64,000 bases of DNA from Myxococcales bacterium. GTDB taxonomy: Bacteria; Myxococcota_A; Polyangia; Haliangiales; Haliangiaceae. Positions 28,499 through 37,193 of the stretch are shown in pieces. Position 1 is the stretch's first letter. The number at the start of each line of letters is the position of its first letter. The notes beneath the pieces are model-generated. The model searched no databases, was not told the DNA's origin, and was given only the letters and a program-made list of their open reading frames with translations. The DNA is taken from positions 62,001 through 126,000 of the forward strand of contig JADJGV010000001.1 in the NCBI GenBank assembly GCA_016707895.1, read 5' to 3'. Both the position numbers and the translations under genes were made by a program.

Positions 28499-29341
28499 AT
28501 GACACCGCCCTCCTCCTCTGCGACCGCGCGCGAACAAGACGCGCACATGACCGCGCACCGGCGCGAGGACAAGTACCTCGTCTCCGCCGAGGCCGCCAAG
28601 GCGGTGGCCGCCGCCGCCAACCGCCACCTGCTGGCGCACCGCTTCCGCGGCGACGGCGCCAACCTGCTGCCCGGCGCCAAGCACTTCGTCACGACGATCT
28701 ACTTCGACACGCCCGGCCGCGAGCTGTTCCACGCCGCCCACGGCCACAGCCAGCACCTCAAGCTGCGGGCCAAGGAGTACTACGACCTCCACCCCGACCT
28801 CACCGAGACCGCGACCGACGTCGCCGAGCTGGTGCGGTTCCAGCCGATCGTCTGGCTCGAGGTGAAGAGCAAGGACGCGGCGTTCACCGGCAAGCAGCGC
28901 ATCGGCATCCCCAAGGTCGACGTGCCGGGGTTCTTCGCCGAGGGGCGGCTGACGCCGGCGATGCTGCAGATCCACGAGGCGACCTACGGCGGCGACGCCA
29001 CCGCCGCGCTCACCGCGGTCGCGCGGCTGTGCGCGACCTGCAAGGAGCCGCTGCGCGCGGACTGCCTGGTCAGCTACCGGCGGCAGGCGTGGCAGGACGA
29101 GGCCGGCGCGCTGCGGCTGACGATCGATCACGGCCTGGCGTTCTTCCGGCCGCCGAACGATCTGTGGCTGCGGCGCAAGGCGCTGGTGCGCGAGTCGCTG
29201 GGCACGCCGGTCGCCACCGAGGCGCGCCGGGTGCTCGAGGTCAAGACCCGCGGCCCGGCGCCGGCGTGGCTGGCCGAGCTGGGGCTGGCCCCGATCGAGT
29301 TCAGCAAGTTCGAGGCGGCCTCGGCCGCGATCCATGGCTGA
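28499..29341 (+). CDS. VTC-domain polyphosphate polymerase
   Basis: 280 residues forming a single VTC catalytic domain. Hallmarks in order are RREDKYLVS (first strand of the tunnel), TTIYFDTPG, LKLRAKEYYD with basic tunnel residues, WLEVKSKD with the metal-binding Glu, and LVSYRRQAW. In yeast Vtc4 the same domain makes polyphosphate from ATP; several bacterial homologues are annotated likewise. No SPX domain or membrane helix is present, so it is a soluble core. An in-frame ATG at 28547 directly before RREDKY could be the true start. It overlaps the next gene by 8 bases. Activity is inferred from the family. Confidence 0.85.
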   Translation: MTPPSSSATAREQDAHMTAHRREDKYLVSAEAAKAVAAAANRHLLAHRFRGDGANLLPGAKHFVTTIYFDTPGRELFHAAHGHSQHLKLRAKEYYDLHPDLTETATDVAELVRFQPIVWLEVKSKDAAFTGKQRIGIPKVDVPGFFAEGRLTPAMLQIHEATYGGDATAALTAVARLCATCKEPLRADCLVSYRRQAWQDEAGALRLTIDHGLAFFRPPNDLWLRRKALVRESLGTPVATEARRVLEVKTRGPAPAWLAELGLAPIEFSKFEAASAAIHG

Positions 29342-31343
29342 TCCCGCCCGCCGTCGCAGCCGCGCGCGCCTGCGCACCGCGCTGGGTTGGCTGCTCACGC
29401 TGACGATCGTGCTGTACTCGATCGTCGACTGGGGCGACGACGACGACGACCGCATCGCCGCCGCGGCCGGCGACGGCGACGGCGACGACAAGCTGCGCAT
29501 CCGCACGATCAGCGACGCCGAGGTCAGCCCCGGCGACGCGGTGGTGGTGCGGTTCGACAACGCCGACGACGAGCTGCCGATCGGCGCCCGCGTCGCCGGC
29601 GCCGCGGCCGAGATCCTCGATCGCCGCGCGCACTCGCTGGTGGTGCGCATCCCCGAGGAGGTGGCCCCGGGCCGCGCGCCGCTGCGCCTGGTCCAGGGCG
29701 CGCGCAAGAGCAAATCGTGGGACCTGCTGGTGCGCCCGCCGCGCCACGGCAAGCTGGTGGCCAAGGTGATCGGCGGGCTGGCGCTGTTCTTCTACGGCTT
29801 CGGCGTGCTGGCCGCCGGGTTCCGCGGGCTGGCGGGGCGCCGGCTGCGCCAGCAGCTAGGCCGCCTCACCGGGGCGCCGACCCGCGCGGTCGGCGTCGGG
29901 GTCGCGGTCGGCGCCGCGACCCAGCTCACCACCACCGCCACCGCGGTGACGATCGGGCTGATCGAGGCGCGCCTGCTGGCGCTGGGGCCGGCGCTGGCGC
30001 TCCTGGTCGGCGCCCAGCTCGGCGCGTCGCTGGTCGGCGCGCTGTTGCCGCTGGGCTTCACGCGCGAGAGCCTCGAGATCGTCGCGATCGGCGTGGCCTG
30101 GACCGCGGTCGCCAACACCCGCCGCACCCGCGCGATCGGCCAGGCCATCCTCGGCGTCGGGCTGGTGCTGTACGGCCTGCGGCTCCTGCAGTCGGGCATC
30201 GATCCGCTGCTCGCCGATCCCAAGCTCCTGGCGTACGTCGGCTACCTGCGCGACGACGGCGTCGCGCCGATGCTGCTGGCGGCGGCGGTCGGCGTGCTGG
30301 GCGGGCTGGTGCTGCAAGGGCCCGGGCCGGTCTACGGCCTCGGCCTGGGCCTGGCCCAGGTGTCGGGCGCGCTGTCGTTGACCAACCTGCTGGCGATCCT
30401 CGCCGGCACCAACCTCGGCGCCGCGATCGGCATGGCGATCGTCGCCGGCGCCAGCGCGCGCAACCGGCCGCTGGTCCGCCCGCAGCTGGCGTTCGGCCTG
30501 GTGGCCACCGCGGTGACGCTGGCGCTGGTGCCGGCGGTGGCGGCGCTGACCGACGCGCTGGTGCCGGGCGATCCGGCGCGCCTCGACTACCGCCACGCGG
30601 TGATGCTGCCCAACCTGTCGGCCCACCTGGCGGTCGGGTTCACGCTGTCGCAGCTGATGATCACCGCGGCGTGGACCGCGCTGGCGGTGCCGCGGCTGGC
30701 CCGCGCGGTCGCCCAGCAGCAGCCGCGCGCGCCCAGCGTCGCGTCGGCGGCCACCGCGCAGCCCGAGCTGGCCACCGCGTTCGAGCGCCACCGCGCCGCC
30801 CTCGACGCCTGCCTGGCCGCGGCCACCTCCGGCGAGCGGGTCGGCGCCGAGCTCGAGGTCGCGCTGGCCGAGACCCGCGCCACCGTCGAGGAGCACTTCG
30901 CGGCGCTGGCCGGCGGCGAGGCGACGCCGGCGGTCGATCGGCTGCGGCGCGCGGTGCTGGGGACCCTGCAGCTGCAGCGCGCGATCGAGCAGGTGGTCCA
31001 CGTCACCGAGCTGGGCGTCGAGCGCGGGCTGGCGCTGACGCCCGAGGAGCAGGTGCGGATGGCCGCGCTGCACCGCCTGGCCGCCACCTCGCTCACCGCG
31101 CTGGCGGCGGCCGCCGACGGCCAGCCGCTCGACATCGAGGCCGCGCGCGGGCGCGAGATCGAGATGAACCTGCTCGAGGCCGAGTCGCGCGCTACGCCGG
31201 CCGCGCCGCTCGGTCGCCGCCGCAACGACTCGACCTCGGTGCGGCTCGGCCTGGCCGAGCTGATCGACGCCTACGAGCACGTCGGCAACCACCTGTTCCG
31301 GGTCGCCAAGGCCCTGGCCGAGGAAGACGATGACGACGATTGA
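29334..31343 (+). CDS. Na/Pi cotransporter-family protein with PhoU-like tail
   Basis: 669 residues: one N-terminal helix, an extracytoplasmic beta-rich insert (about 50-135), 8-10 membrane helices of the NptA/PF02690 type, then a helical PhoU-like cytoplasmic region (about 470-660). The first repeat motif reads GAATQLTTTATAV in place of QSSSATT. The second reads LQGPGPVYGL, so the Ser cluster of repeat two is lost; GTNLGAAIG keeps the following family motif. Transport may thus be altered. Overlaps of 8 bases with the VTC gene and 14 with the kinase gene link phosphate movement to polyphosphate making. Confidence 0.82.
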   Translation: MADPARRRSRARLRTALGWLLTLTIVLYSIVDWGDDDDDRIAAAAGDGDGDDKLRIRTISDAEVSPGDAVVVRFDNADDELPIGARVAGAAAEILDRRAHSLVVRIPEEVAPGRAPLRLVQGARKSKSWDLLVRPPRHGKLVAKVIGGLALFFYGFGVLAAGFRGLAGRRLRQQLGRLTGAPTRAVGVGVAVGAATQLTTTATAVTIGLIEARLLALGPALALLVGAQLGASLVGALLPLGFTRESLEIVAIGVAWTAVANTRRTRAIGQAILGVGLVLYGLRLLQSGIDPLLADPKLLAYVGYLRDDGVAPMLLAAAVGVLGGLVLQGPGPVYGLGLGLAQVSGALSLTNLLAILAGTNLGAAIGMAIVAGASARNRPLVRPQLAFGLVATAVTLALVPAVAALTDALVPGDPARLDYRHAVMLPNLSAHLAVGFTLSQLMITAAWTALAVPRLARAVAQQQPRAPSVASAATAQPELATAFERHRAALDACLAAATSGERVGAELEVALAETRATVEEHFAALAGGEATPAVDRLRRAVLGTLQLQRAIEQVVHVTELGVERGLALTPEEQVRMAALHRLAATSLTALAAAADGQPLDIEAARGREIEMNLLEAESRATPAAPLGRRRNDSTSVRLGLAELIDAYEHVGNHLFRVAKALAEEDDDDD

Positions 31344-33063
31344 TTCCGCTGACCGCCGCGCCACGCTGATCGTGTTCGAGGGCATCGATGGCAGCGGCAA
31401 GACCACGCTGTCCAACGCGGTGGCCGCCGCGCTGCGGGCCCAGGGGCTCGCGGTGGCCCACGTCCGCGAGGGCGGCAACTTCGCGTCGGCGGTGACCCAG
31501 GGCATCCGCGAGTTCGGCCGCGACGCCAAGAACGTCGCGCTGTCGCCGCACGCCGAGCTGTTCGTGTACCTGGCCCGCGAGATCCAGCTGCTCGACGAGG
31601 CCACCGCGCCGGCGCTGGCCGCCAACGACGTGGTGATCGCCGATCGCTTCTTCTACACCGCCGAGCTCCTGGCCACCGCCGGCCGCGGCCTGACGCCGGC
31701 CGAGGTCGAGCCGGTGGTCGCGGCGGCCAAGCGCGGCGTCGAGCCCGATCTGGTGGTGCTGGTCGACGTCGATCCCCACGTCGCCCGCGCCCGCCGCAAG
31801 GTGTCGAAGGTCGGCAAGTACGACCCGCGGCCGCCGTCGCGCAAGGGCCTGGCCGGCGTGGGCCTGCAGTTCCGGCTGCGCGACGGCTACCTCGCCCGCG
31901 CCGCGCGCGAGCCCGAGCGGTGGATCGTCGTCGACAACACCGAGGCCGAGCTGCAGACGGTGATCGACGGCCTGATCGCCGCGGTCGGCGCCCGCCGCGC
32001 GCGCGACGCGGCCGCGGCCCGCGCTTGCCTGCCGGCGCCGATCCGCCGGCGCCCGGCCACGACGCTGCCCGACGCCGCCGCCGCGCTGGGCGCGTGGCTC
32101 GACGCCCGCGCCACCCGCGAGCCGGCGCTGGCCGCGTACCTGGTCGGCGGCCTGACCGGCCCGGACTGGGATCCCCGCCGGCGCGCGCTGGCCGCGGTGG
32201 CGCCGCTGGTGATCGCCAGCGACCTGCGCAACCTGCAGGACGACACCTCGTGGGCGCTGCGCCACGAGCTGGCCGCGCACGCCCCGGGCCCGATCGCCCG
32301 CTCGTACCTGTCGGCGACCAACCCGCTGGCGCTGACGCCGGTCGATCCGGCCCGGGTGCCGCTGGCCGAGGCCCGCGTGCTCGAGCTCCTGCCGCAGGCG
32401 CGGCGCGAGGTCGCCGGCGGGTTGTGGGGACGCGACGACGACTTCGCGTGGACCGTGCGCGCCCAGCTCACCGGTGACGATCTGCTGCGCTCGGTCGGCG
32501 GCGTGCCCGGCGCGCGCGCGTGGGCGATCCGCGACGCGTGGCTGGCGACCGCCGGCGGCGACGCGGCGTTCACCGCGTACCCGACCGCCCACCTCGCGTG
32601 CGGCGCGGTCGGCGCGCTGGGCGACGAGCCGGCCTGGGCCTGGCGCGCCGCCGCCCGCGACGCCGCCCCGGTGTCGGCGCTCGCATCGCTGTGGGGGTTG
32701 CACGGCGACCGCGCCTGGAAGTGGCGGCGCAAGTGGCTGGTCCGCGCGACCAAGCCCGTGCTGGCCTCGATGGCCGGCGTCGACGAGCCCCGCGCGTGGG
32801 CGCTGCGCGAGGCCACGCTGGCGGGCTGCCCCGAGGCCCTCGACTCGATGCGCGGCCTCGACAGCGACCCGGCCTGGGCGCTGCGCCAGGCCGGCCTCGA
32901 CGTCTGGCCGGTCGCCGCGGTCAAGTCGCTGGGGCCGCTCTTGCCCGGCGAGCGCGGCCGCGCGCTCCTGTCCTCGCAGCTCGTCCGGTTTCCGGACAGC
33001 CTGCCGCTGTGGCGCCTGGCCGCCCAGGCCCTGGCCCGCGGCAGCGCCGACGCGGACGACTGA
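31330..33063 (+). CDS. Thymidylate-kinase-like protein fused to a Trp-repeat domain
   Basis: 577 residues. Residues 12-215 are a thymidylate-kinase fold: P-loop FEGIDGSGKTT (16-26), DR motif ADRFFYT (104-110) and a LID region rich in Arg/Lys (155-172). This is the fold shared with PPK2 polyphosphate kinases. Residues about 300-540 contain seven copies of a motif near AWALR (Trp at 308, 374, 398, 436, 463, 490, 516), the last four spaced 26-27 residues apart. I know no family with this repeat. Because it overlaps the Na/Pi gene, a role in phosphate/polyphosphate or nucleotide balance is likelier than housekeeping dTMP synthesis. Confidence 0.8.
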   Translation: MTTIDSADRRATLIVFEGIDGSGKTTLSNAVAAALRAQGLAVAHVREGGNFASAVTQGIREFGRDAKNVALSPHAELFVYLAREIQLLDEATAPALAANDVVIADRFFYTAELLATAGRGLTPAEVEPVVAAAKRGVEPDLVVLVDVDPHVARARRKVSKVGKYDPRPPSRKGLAGVGLQFRLRDGYLARAAREPERWIVVDNTEAELQTVIDGLIAAVGARRARDAAAARACLPAPIRRRPATTLPDAAAALGAWLDARATREPALAAYLVGGLTGPDWDPRRRALAAVAPLVIASDLRNLQDDTSWALRHELAAHAPGPIARSYLSATNPLALTPVDPARVPLAEARVLELLPQARREVAGGLWGRDDDFAWTVRAQLTGDDLLRSVGGVPGARAWAIRDAWLATAGGDAAFTAYPTAHLACGAVGALGDEPAWAWRAAARDAAPVSALASLWGLHGDRAWKWRRKWLVRATKPVLASMAGVDEPRAWALREATLAGCPEALDSMRGLDSDPAWALRQAGLDVWPVAAVKSLGPLLPGERGRALLSSQLVRFPDSLPLWRLAAQALARGSADADD

Positions 33064-33111
33064 GCGCCTCGCCGCGACGCGATCGTCCGGCAGCGGGCGA
33101 AGCACGGCGGG

Positions 33112-33193
33112 TTGCGCGACCACACGCACGGCTTGCGCGAACCGCGACGCCGAGCCGCCCTGCGGCGGGGCGTGCGTGTGCATGGTTGATGCA
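33112..33193. promoter_or_regulatory. Candidate ars operon control region
   Basis: The 153-base gap before arsD holds TTGCGCGA twice (33112-33119 and 33133-33140, 21 bases apart, two helical turns) and the inverted repeat TGCAT-GGTTG-ATGCA (33179-33193). These could be sites for an ArsR-type repressor encoded elsewhere, as no arsR is in the window. AGGAG at 33206-33210 is the arsD ribosome site. Confidence 0.4.
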
Positions 33194-33216
33194 AGGCCCT
33201 GGATCAGGAGTCCGCC

Positions 33217-33582
33217 ATGTCCACCATCCGCGTGTTCGATCCTGCGATGTGCTGCTCGTCCGGCGTCTGTGGCCCGAGCGTCGACCCCGAGCTGGCGCGG
33301 TTCGCGGCCGACGTGGCGTGGCTGCAGCAGCAAGGCGTCACCATCGAGCGCTTCAACCTGGCGCAGCAGCCGGCCGCGTTCGCCGCGTCGCCGCCGGTGC
33401 AGGCGGCCCTGGCCCGCGGCACCGAGGTGCTGCCGCTGATCCTGGTCGACGATCGGATCGCGGTCGAGGGCGCCTACCCCTCGCGCGAGACCCTGGCGGC
33501 GCTCGCGGGCGTCGTGGTGCACAAGCCGCACGCCGGTCCGAAGGCCGGCGGGTGCTGCGGCGCGAAGCCCGGCTGCTGCTGA
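33217..33582 (+). CDS. arsD: Arsenite metallochaperone ArsD
   Basis: 121 residues. The metalloid-binding cysteines are at exactly the classical positions C12, C13 and C18 (DPAMCCSSGVCG), with further vicinal pairs near the end (GGCCGAKPGCC). The thioredoxin-like body ends each strand as in known ArsD (EVLPLILVDDRIAVEGAYPSR). ArsD binds As(III) or Sb(III) and passes it to the ATPase ArsA. The gene begins the ars operon, 14 bases before arsA, with a good AGGAG site. Confidence 0.95.
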   Translation: MSTIRVFDPAMCCSSGVCGPSVDPELARFAADVAWLQQQGVTIERFNLAQQPAAFAASPPVQAALARGTEVLPLILVDDRIAVEGAYPSRETLAALAGVVVHKPHAGPKAGGCCGAKPGCC

Positions 33583-33595
33583 CCCGAGGGCACCC

Positions 33596-35371
33596 ATGGC
33601 CACGCTGATCACCGCCCCGACCCGCATCCTGTTCTTCACCGGCAAGGGCGGCGTCGGCAAGACCTCGGCGGCGTGCGCGACCGCGATCGGCCTGGCCGAC
33701 GCCGGCGCGCGGGTCCTCCTGGTCAGCACCGATCCGGCGTCCAACCTCGACGAGGTGCTCGGCGTGCCCCTGACGTCGGCCCCGACGCCGATCCCCGCGG
33801 TGCCCGGCCTGGCCGCGCTCAACATCGACCCGGAGCGGGCGGCCCACGCCTACCGCGAGCGGGTGGTCGGCCCCTACCGCGGCGTGCTGCCCACCGCCGC
33901 GATCACCAGCATGGAGGAGCAGCTCTCCGGCGCGTGCACGGTCGAGATCGCCGCGTTCGACGAGTTCTCGAAGCTGCTCGGCGATCCGGCGGTCACCGCC
34001 GAGTTCGATCACGTCATCTTCGACACCGCGCCCACCGGGCACACGCTGCGCTTGCTCGAGCTGCCCGCGGCGTGGACCAGCTTCATCGACGACAACGTCG
34101 GTGGCACGTCGTGCCTGGGGCCGCTGTCCGGACTCGCGGCGCAGCAGGCGCTGTACGCGGCGTCGAACGCCGCCCTGCGCGATCCCGCGCAGACCACGCT
34201 GGTGCTGGTCGCGCGACCCGATCGCGCGTCGCTCACGGAGGCCGAGCGCACCCGGGCCGAGCTGGCCGGGCTCGGCGTCGCCAACGTGCGGCTGATCTTG
34301 AACGGCGTGTTCCAGGCCCGCGATCCCAGCGACCCGATCGCCGTAGCGCTGGAGGCGCGCGGTCGCGCCGCGCTCGAGACCCTCCCGGTCGGGCTGCGCG
34401 CGGTCGAGCGCATCGACGTGCCCCTGCTCCCGTTCGGCCTGGTGGGGATCGCGGCGCTCCGCCAGCTGGGCGCGCCGGTCGGCGCGACCGACGCGCTGGC
34501 CGCGCCGCCGACCACGACCCCGCGCTTCGACGGCGAGCGCCTCGACGCGCTGATCGACGAGCTCGCGCAGCGCGGCGCCGGCGTCATCATGACCATGGGC
34601 AAGGGCGGCGTCGGCAAGACCACCGTCGCGGCCCGCATCGCCAGCGCGCTGGCCCAGCGCGGCCTCGCCGTCACGCTCACCACCACCGACCCGGCCGCGC
34701 ACGTCGCGCAGGCGGCGCGGGAGCTGAGCGGCGGCGCGGCGTCGCCGCTGGTGGTCACCCGCATCGATCCGCAGCTCGAGACCCGCCGCTACACCGCCGA
34801 GGTGCTGGCGACCGCGGGCGCCGGCCTCGACGCCCAGGGCAAGGCGCTGCTCGAGGAAGACCTGCGCAGCCCGTGCACCGAGGAGATCGCGGTGTTCCGC
34901 GCCTTCGCCGAGACCGTCGCGCAGGGGGCCGACCGGTTCGTGGTCATCGACACCGCGCCCACCGGCCACACGCTGCTCTTGCTCGACGCCGCCGAGTCGT
35001 ACCACCGCGAGGTGCTGCGCAAGCCGAGCGGCAGCCCCGAGGCGGTGCAGCAGCTCCTGCCGCGGCTGCGCGATCCGGCGTTCACCCACGTCTTGCTGGT
35101 GACCCTGCCCGAGGCCACGCCGATCCACGAGGCCATGCAGCTCGAGCGCGACCTGGCGCGGGCCGACATCCGGCCGTTCGCCTGGGTCGTCAACCAGAGC
35201 CTCACCCCGCTGGCGGTGACCGATCCGGTGCTGCGCGCGCGCCAGGCCCACGAGGCCACCCACCTGCGCGAGCTGGTCGGCCACGCCCCCCGCATCGTCC
35301 TCGAGCCGTGGACCGCCGGCCCCGCGATCGCGGCGCCGGCGCCGCAGGAGCCCGCGCATGTCGCCCGCTGA
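33596..35371 (+). CDS. arsA: Arsenite efflux ATPase ArsA
   Basis: 591 residues with two homologous ATPase halves. The P-loops are GKGGVGKTS (16-24) and GKGGVGKTT (335-343), and each half has the DTAPTGHT signal. All three metalloid-site cysteines known from plasmid ArsA are present: C114 (GACTVE), C173 (TSCLGP) and C427 (SPCTEE). It is the soluble motor that energises arsenite export through a membrane channel. It overlaps acr3 by 14 bases. Full length and apparently functional. Confidence 0.96.
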   Translation: MATLITAPTRILFFTGKGGVGKTSAACATAIGLADAGARVLLVSTDPASNLDEVLGVPLTSAPTPIPAVPGLAALNIDPERAAHAYRERVVGPYRGVLPTAAITSMEEQLSGACTVEIAAFDEFSKLLGDPAVTAEFDHVIFDTAPTGHTLRLLELPAAWTSFIDDNVGGTSCLGPLSGLAAQQALYAASNAALRDPAQTTLVLVARPDRASLTEAERTRAELAGLGVANVRLILNGVFQARDPSDPIAVALEARGRAALETLPVGLRAVERIDVPLLPFGLVGIAALRQLGAPVGATDALAAPPTTTPRFDGERLDALIDELAQRGAGVIMTMGKGGVGKTTVAARIASALAQRGLAVTLTTTDPAAHVAQAARELSGGAASPLVVTRIDPQLETRRYTAEVLATAGAGLDAQGKALLEEDLRSPCTEEIAVFRAFAETVAQGADRFVVIDTAPTGHTLLLLDAAESYHREVLRKPSGSPEAVQQLLPRLRDPAFTHVLLVTLPEATPIHEAMQLERDLARADIRPFAWVVNQSLTPLAVTDPVLRARQAHEATHLRELVGHAPRIVLEPWTAGPAIAAPAPQEPAHVAR

Positions 35372-36422
35372 CGGCCTGGTCCGCAAGCTGTCGTTCCTCG
35401 ACCGCTACCTGACGCTGTGGATCTTCCTGGCGATGGCGCTGGGCGTCGGCCTCGGCTACCTGGCGCCCGGCGTCCCGGCGGCGATCGAGCGCATGAGCGT
35501 CGGGACGACCTCCATCCCGATCGCGATCGGGCTCATCCTGATGATGTACCCGCCGCTGGCCAAGGTCCGCTACGAGGAGCTGGGCCGGGTGTTCCGCAAC
35601 AAGCGGCTGATGGCGCTGTCGCTGATCCAGAACTGGGTCATCGGCCCGCTGCTCATGTTCGGGCTCGCGGTCGTCTTCCTGCACGACAGGCCCGAGTACA
35701 TGATCGGGCTCATCATCATCGGCCTGGCCCGCTGCATCGCGATGGTGCTGGTGTGGAACGACCTGGCCAAGGGCGATCCCGAGTTCTGCGCCGGGCTGGT
35801 CGCGCTCAACTCGATCTTCCAGGTGCTGTTCTTCTCGGTCTACGCGTGGCTGTTCGCCACGGTGATCCCGGGCTGGCTCGGCCTGCGCGGCGCCGCGGTC
35901 GACATCACGATCCTCGAGATCGCCCGCAGCGTCGCCATCTACCTCGGCATCCCGTTCGCCGCCGGCTTCCTGACCCGGCGCGTGCTGATCCGCGCCCGCG
36001 GCGCGGCCTGGTACCAGGCCCGGTTCCTGCCGCGGATCGGCCCGCTCACGCTGGTCGCGCTGTTGTTCACGATCGTCGTGATGTTCTCGCTCAAGGGCGA
36101 GGCCATCGTCGAGCTGCCGCTCGACGTGGTGCGCATCGCGATCCCGCTGCTGCTCTACTTCGCGCTGATGTTCGCGGTGTCGTTCTGGCTCGGCCGCCGG
36201 GTCGGCGCCAGCTACGCCCAGACCGCGACCCTGTCGTTCACCGCCGCGTCCAACAACTTCGAGCTGGCGATCGCCGTCGCGGTCGCCACCTTCACCATCC
36301 ACAGCGGCGCCGCGTTCGCCGCGGTGATCGGCCCGCTGGTCGAGGTGCCGGCGCTGATCGGCCTGGTCCACGTCGCGCTGTGGGCCCGCCGCCGGTTCTT
36401 CCCCGCCACGGAGACCCCATGA
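35358..36422 (+). CDS. acr3: Arsenite efflux permease, ACR3 family
   Basis: 354 residues with ten predicted membrane helices. The family cysteine is in GLARCIAMVLVWNDLAKGD, and the conserved SIFQVLFFSVYAWLF and SFTAASNNFELAIAVAV segments mark it as Acr3 rather than ArsB. Acr3 exports arsenite using the proton gradient. Finding it with ArsDA suggests ATP-driven export, which is known for some Acr3-ArsA pairs. ATGA overlap with the following arsC remnant. Confidence 0.95.
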   Translation: MSPADGLVRKLSFLDRYLTLWIFLAMALGVGLGYLAPGVPAAIERMSVGTTSIPIAIGLILMMYPPLAKVRYEELGRVFRNKRLMALSLIQNWVIGPLLMFGLAVVFLHDRPEYMIGLIIIGLARCIAMVLVWNDLAKGDPEFCAGLVALNSIFQVLFFSVYAWLFATVIPGWLGLRGAAVDITILEIARSVAIYLGIPFAAGFLTRRVLIRARGAAWYQARFLPRIGPLTLVALLFTIVVMFSLKGEAIVELPLDVVRIAIPLLLYFALMFAVSFWLGRRVGASYAQTATLSFTAASNNFELAIAVAVATFTIHSGAAFAAVIGPLVEVPALIGLVHVALWARRRFFPATETP

Positions 36423-36668
36423 CGTCCCCGCCCCGCATCCTGTTCCTGTGCGTCGCCAACTCGGCCCGGAGCCAGATGGCCGAGGCGCTGGCGCGCCACC
36501 TGCTGGGACCGCAGGCGCAGATCCAGAGCGCCGGCACCCGCCCGACCCAGGTCAACCCGCTGGCGGTCGCGGTGATGCGCGAGCTCGACCTCGACCTGAG
36601 CGCCCAGCGCCGACGACCGCCTGGCGCGGTTCCGCGCCGCGCGCGACCAGCTGCGCGGTCGCCTCGAG
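36419..36668 (+). pseudogene. arsC: arsC (arsenate reductase) with internal deletion
   Basis: The first 64 codons are a normal low-molecular-weight-phosphatase-type arsenate reductase with P-loop LCVANSARSQMAEA (CX5R). After LDLDLSAQ the family would continue for about 45 residues including the redox cysteines. Here the sequence jumps near 36604 to DDRLARFRAARDQLRGRL, the typical family C-terminus, in another frame. The catalytic centre is thus split by an internal deletion plus frameshift, and arsenate reduction cannot be expected from this copy. The start overlaps the acr3 stop (ATGA). Confidence 0.8.
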
Positions 36669-37127
<459 letters not shown>

Positions 37128-37193
37128 GCGCCCGGCCCCGCCCGCCCGATCGCGATGGTCGGCCGCCGGCGCCCGCGCCTGTCCCTCCCTCGC

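Noticed and set aside
37128..37193. Terminator between the convergent ars and pit genes
   Set aside because: GC-rich but without a clear perfect stem and T-run.
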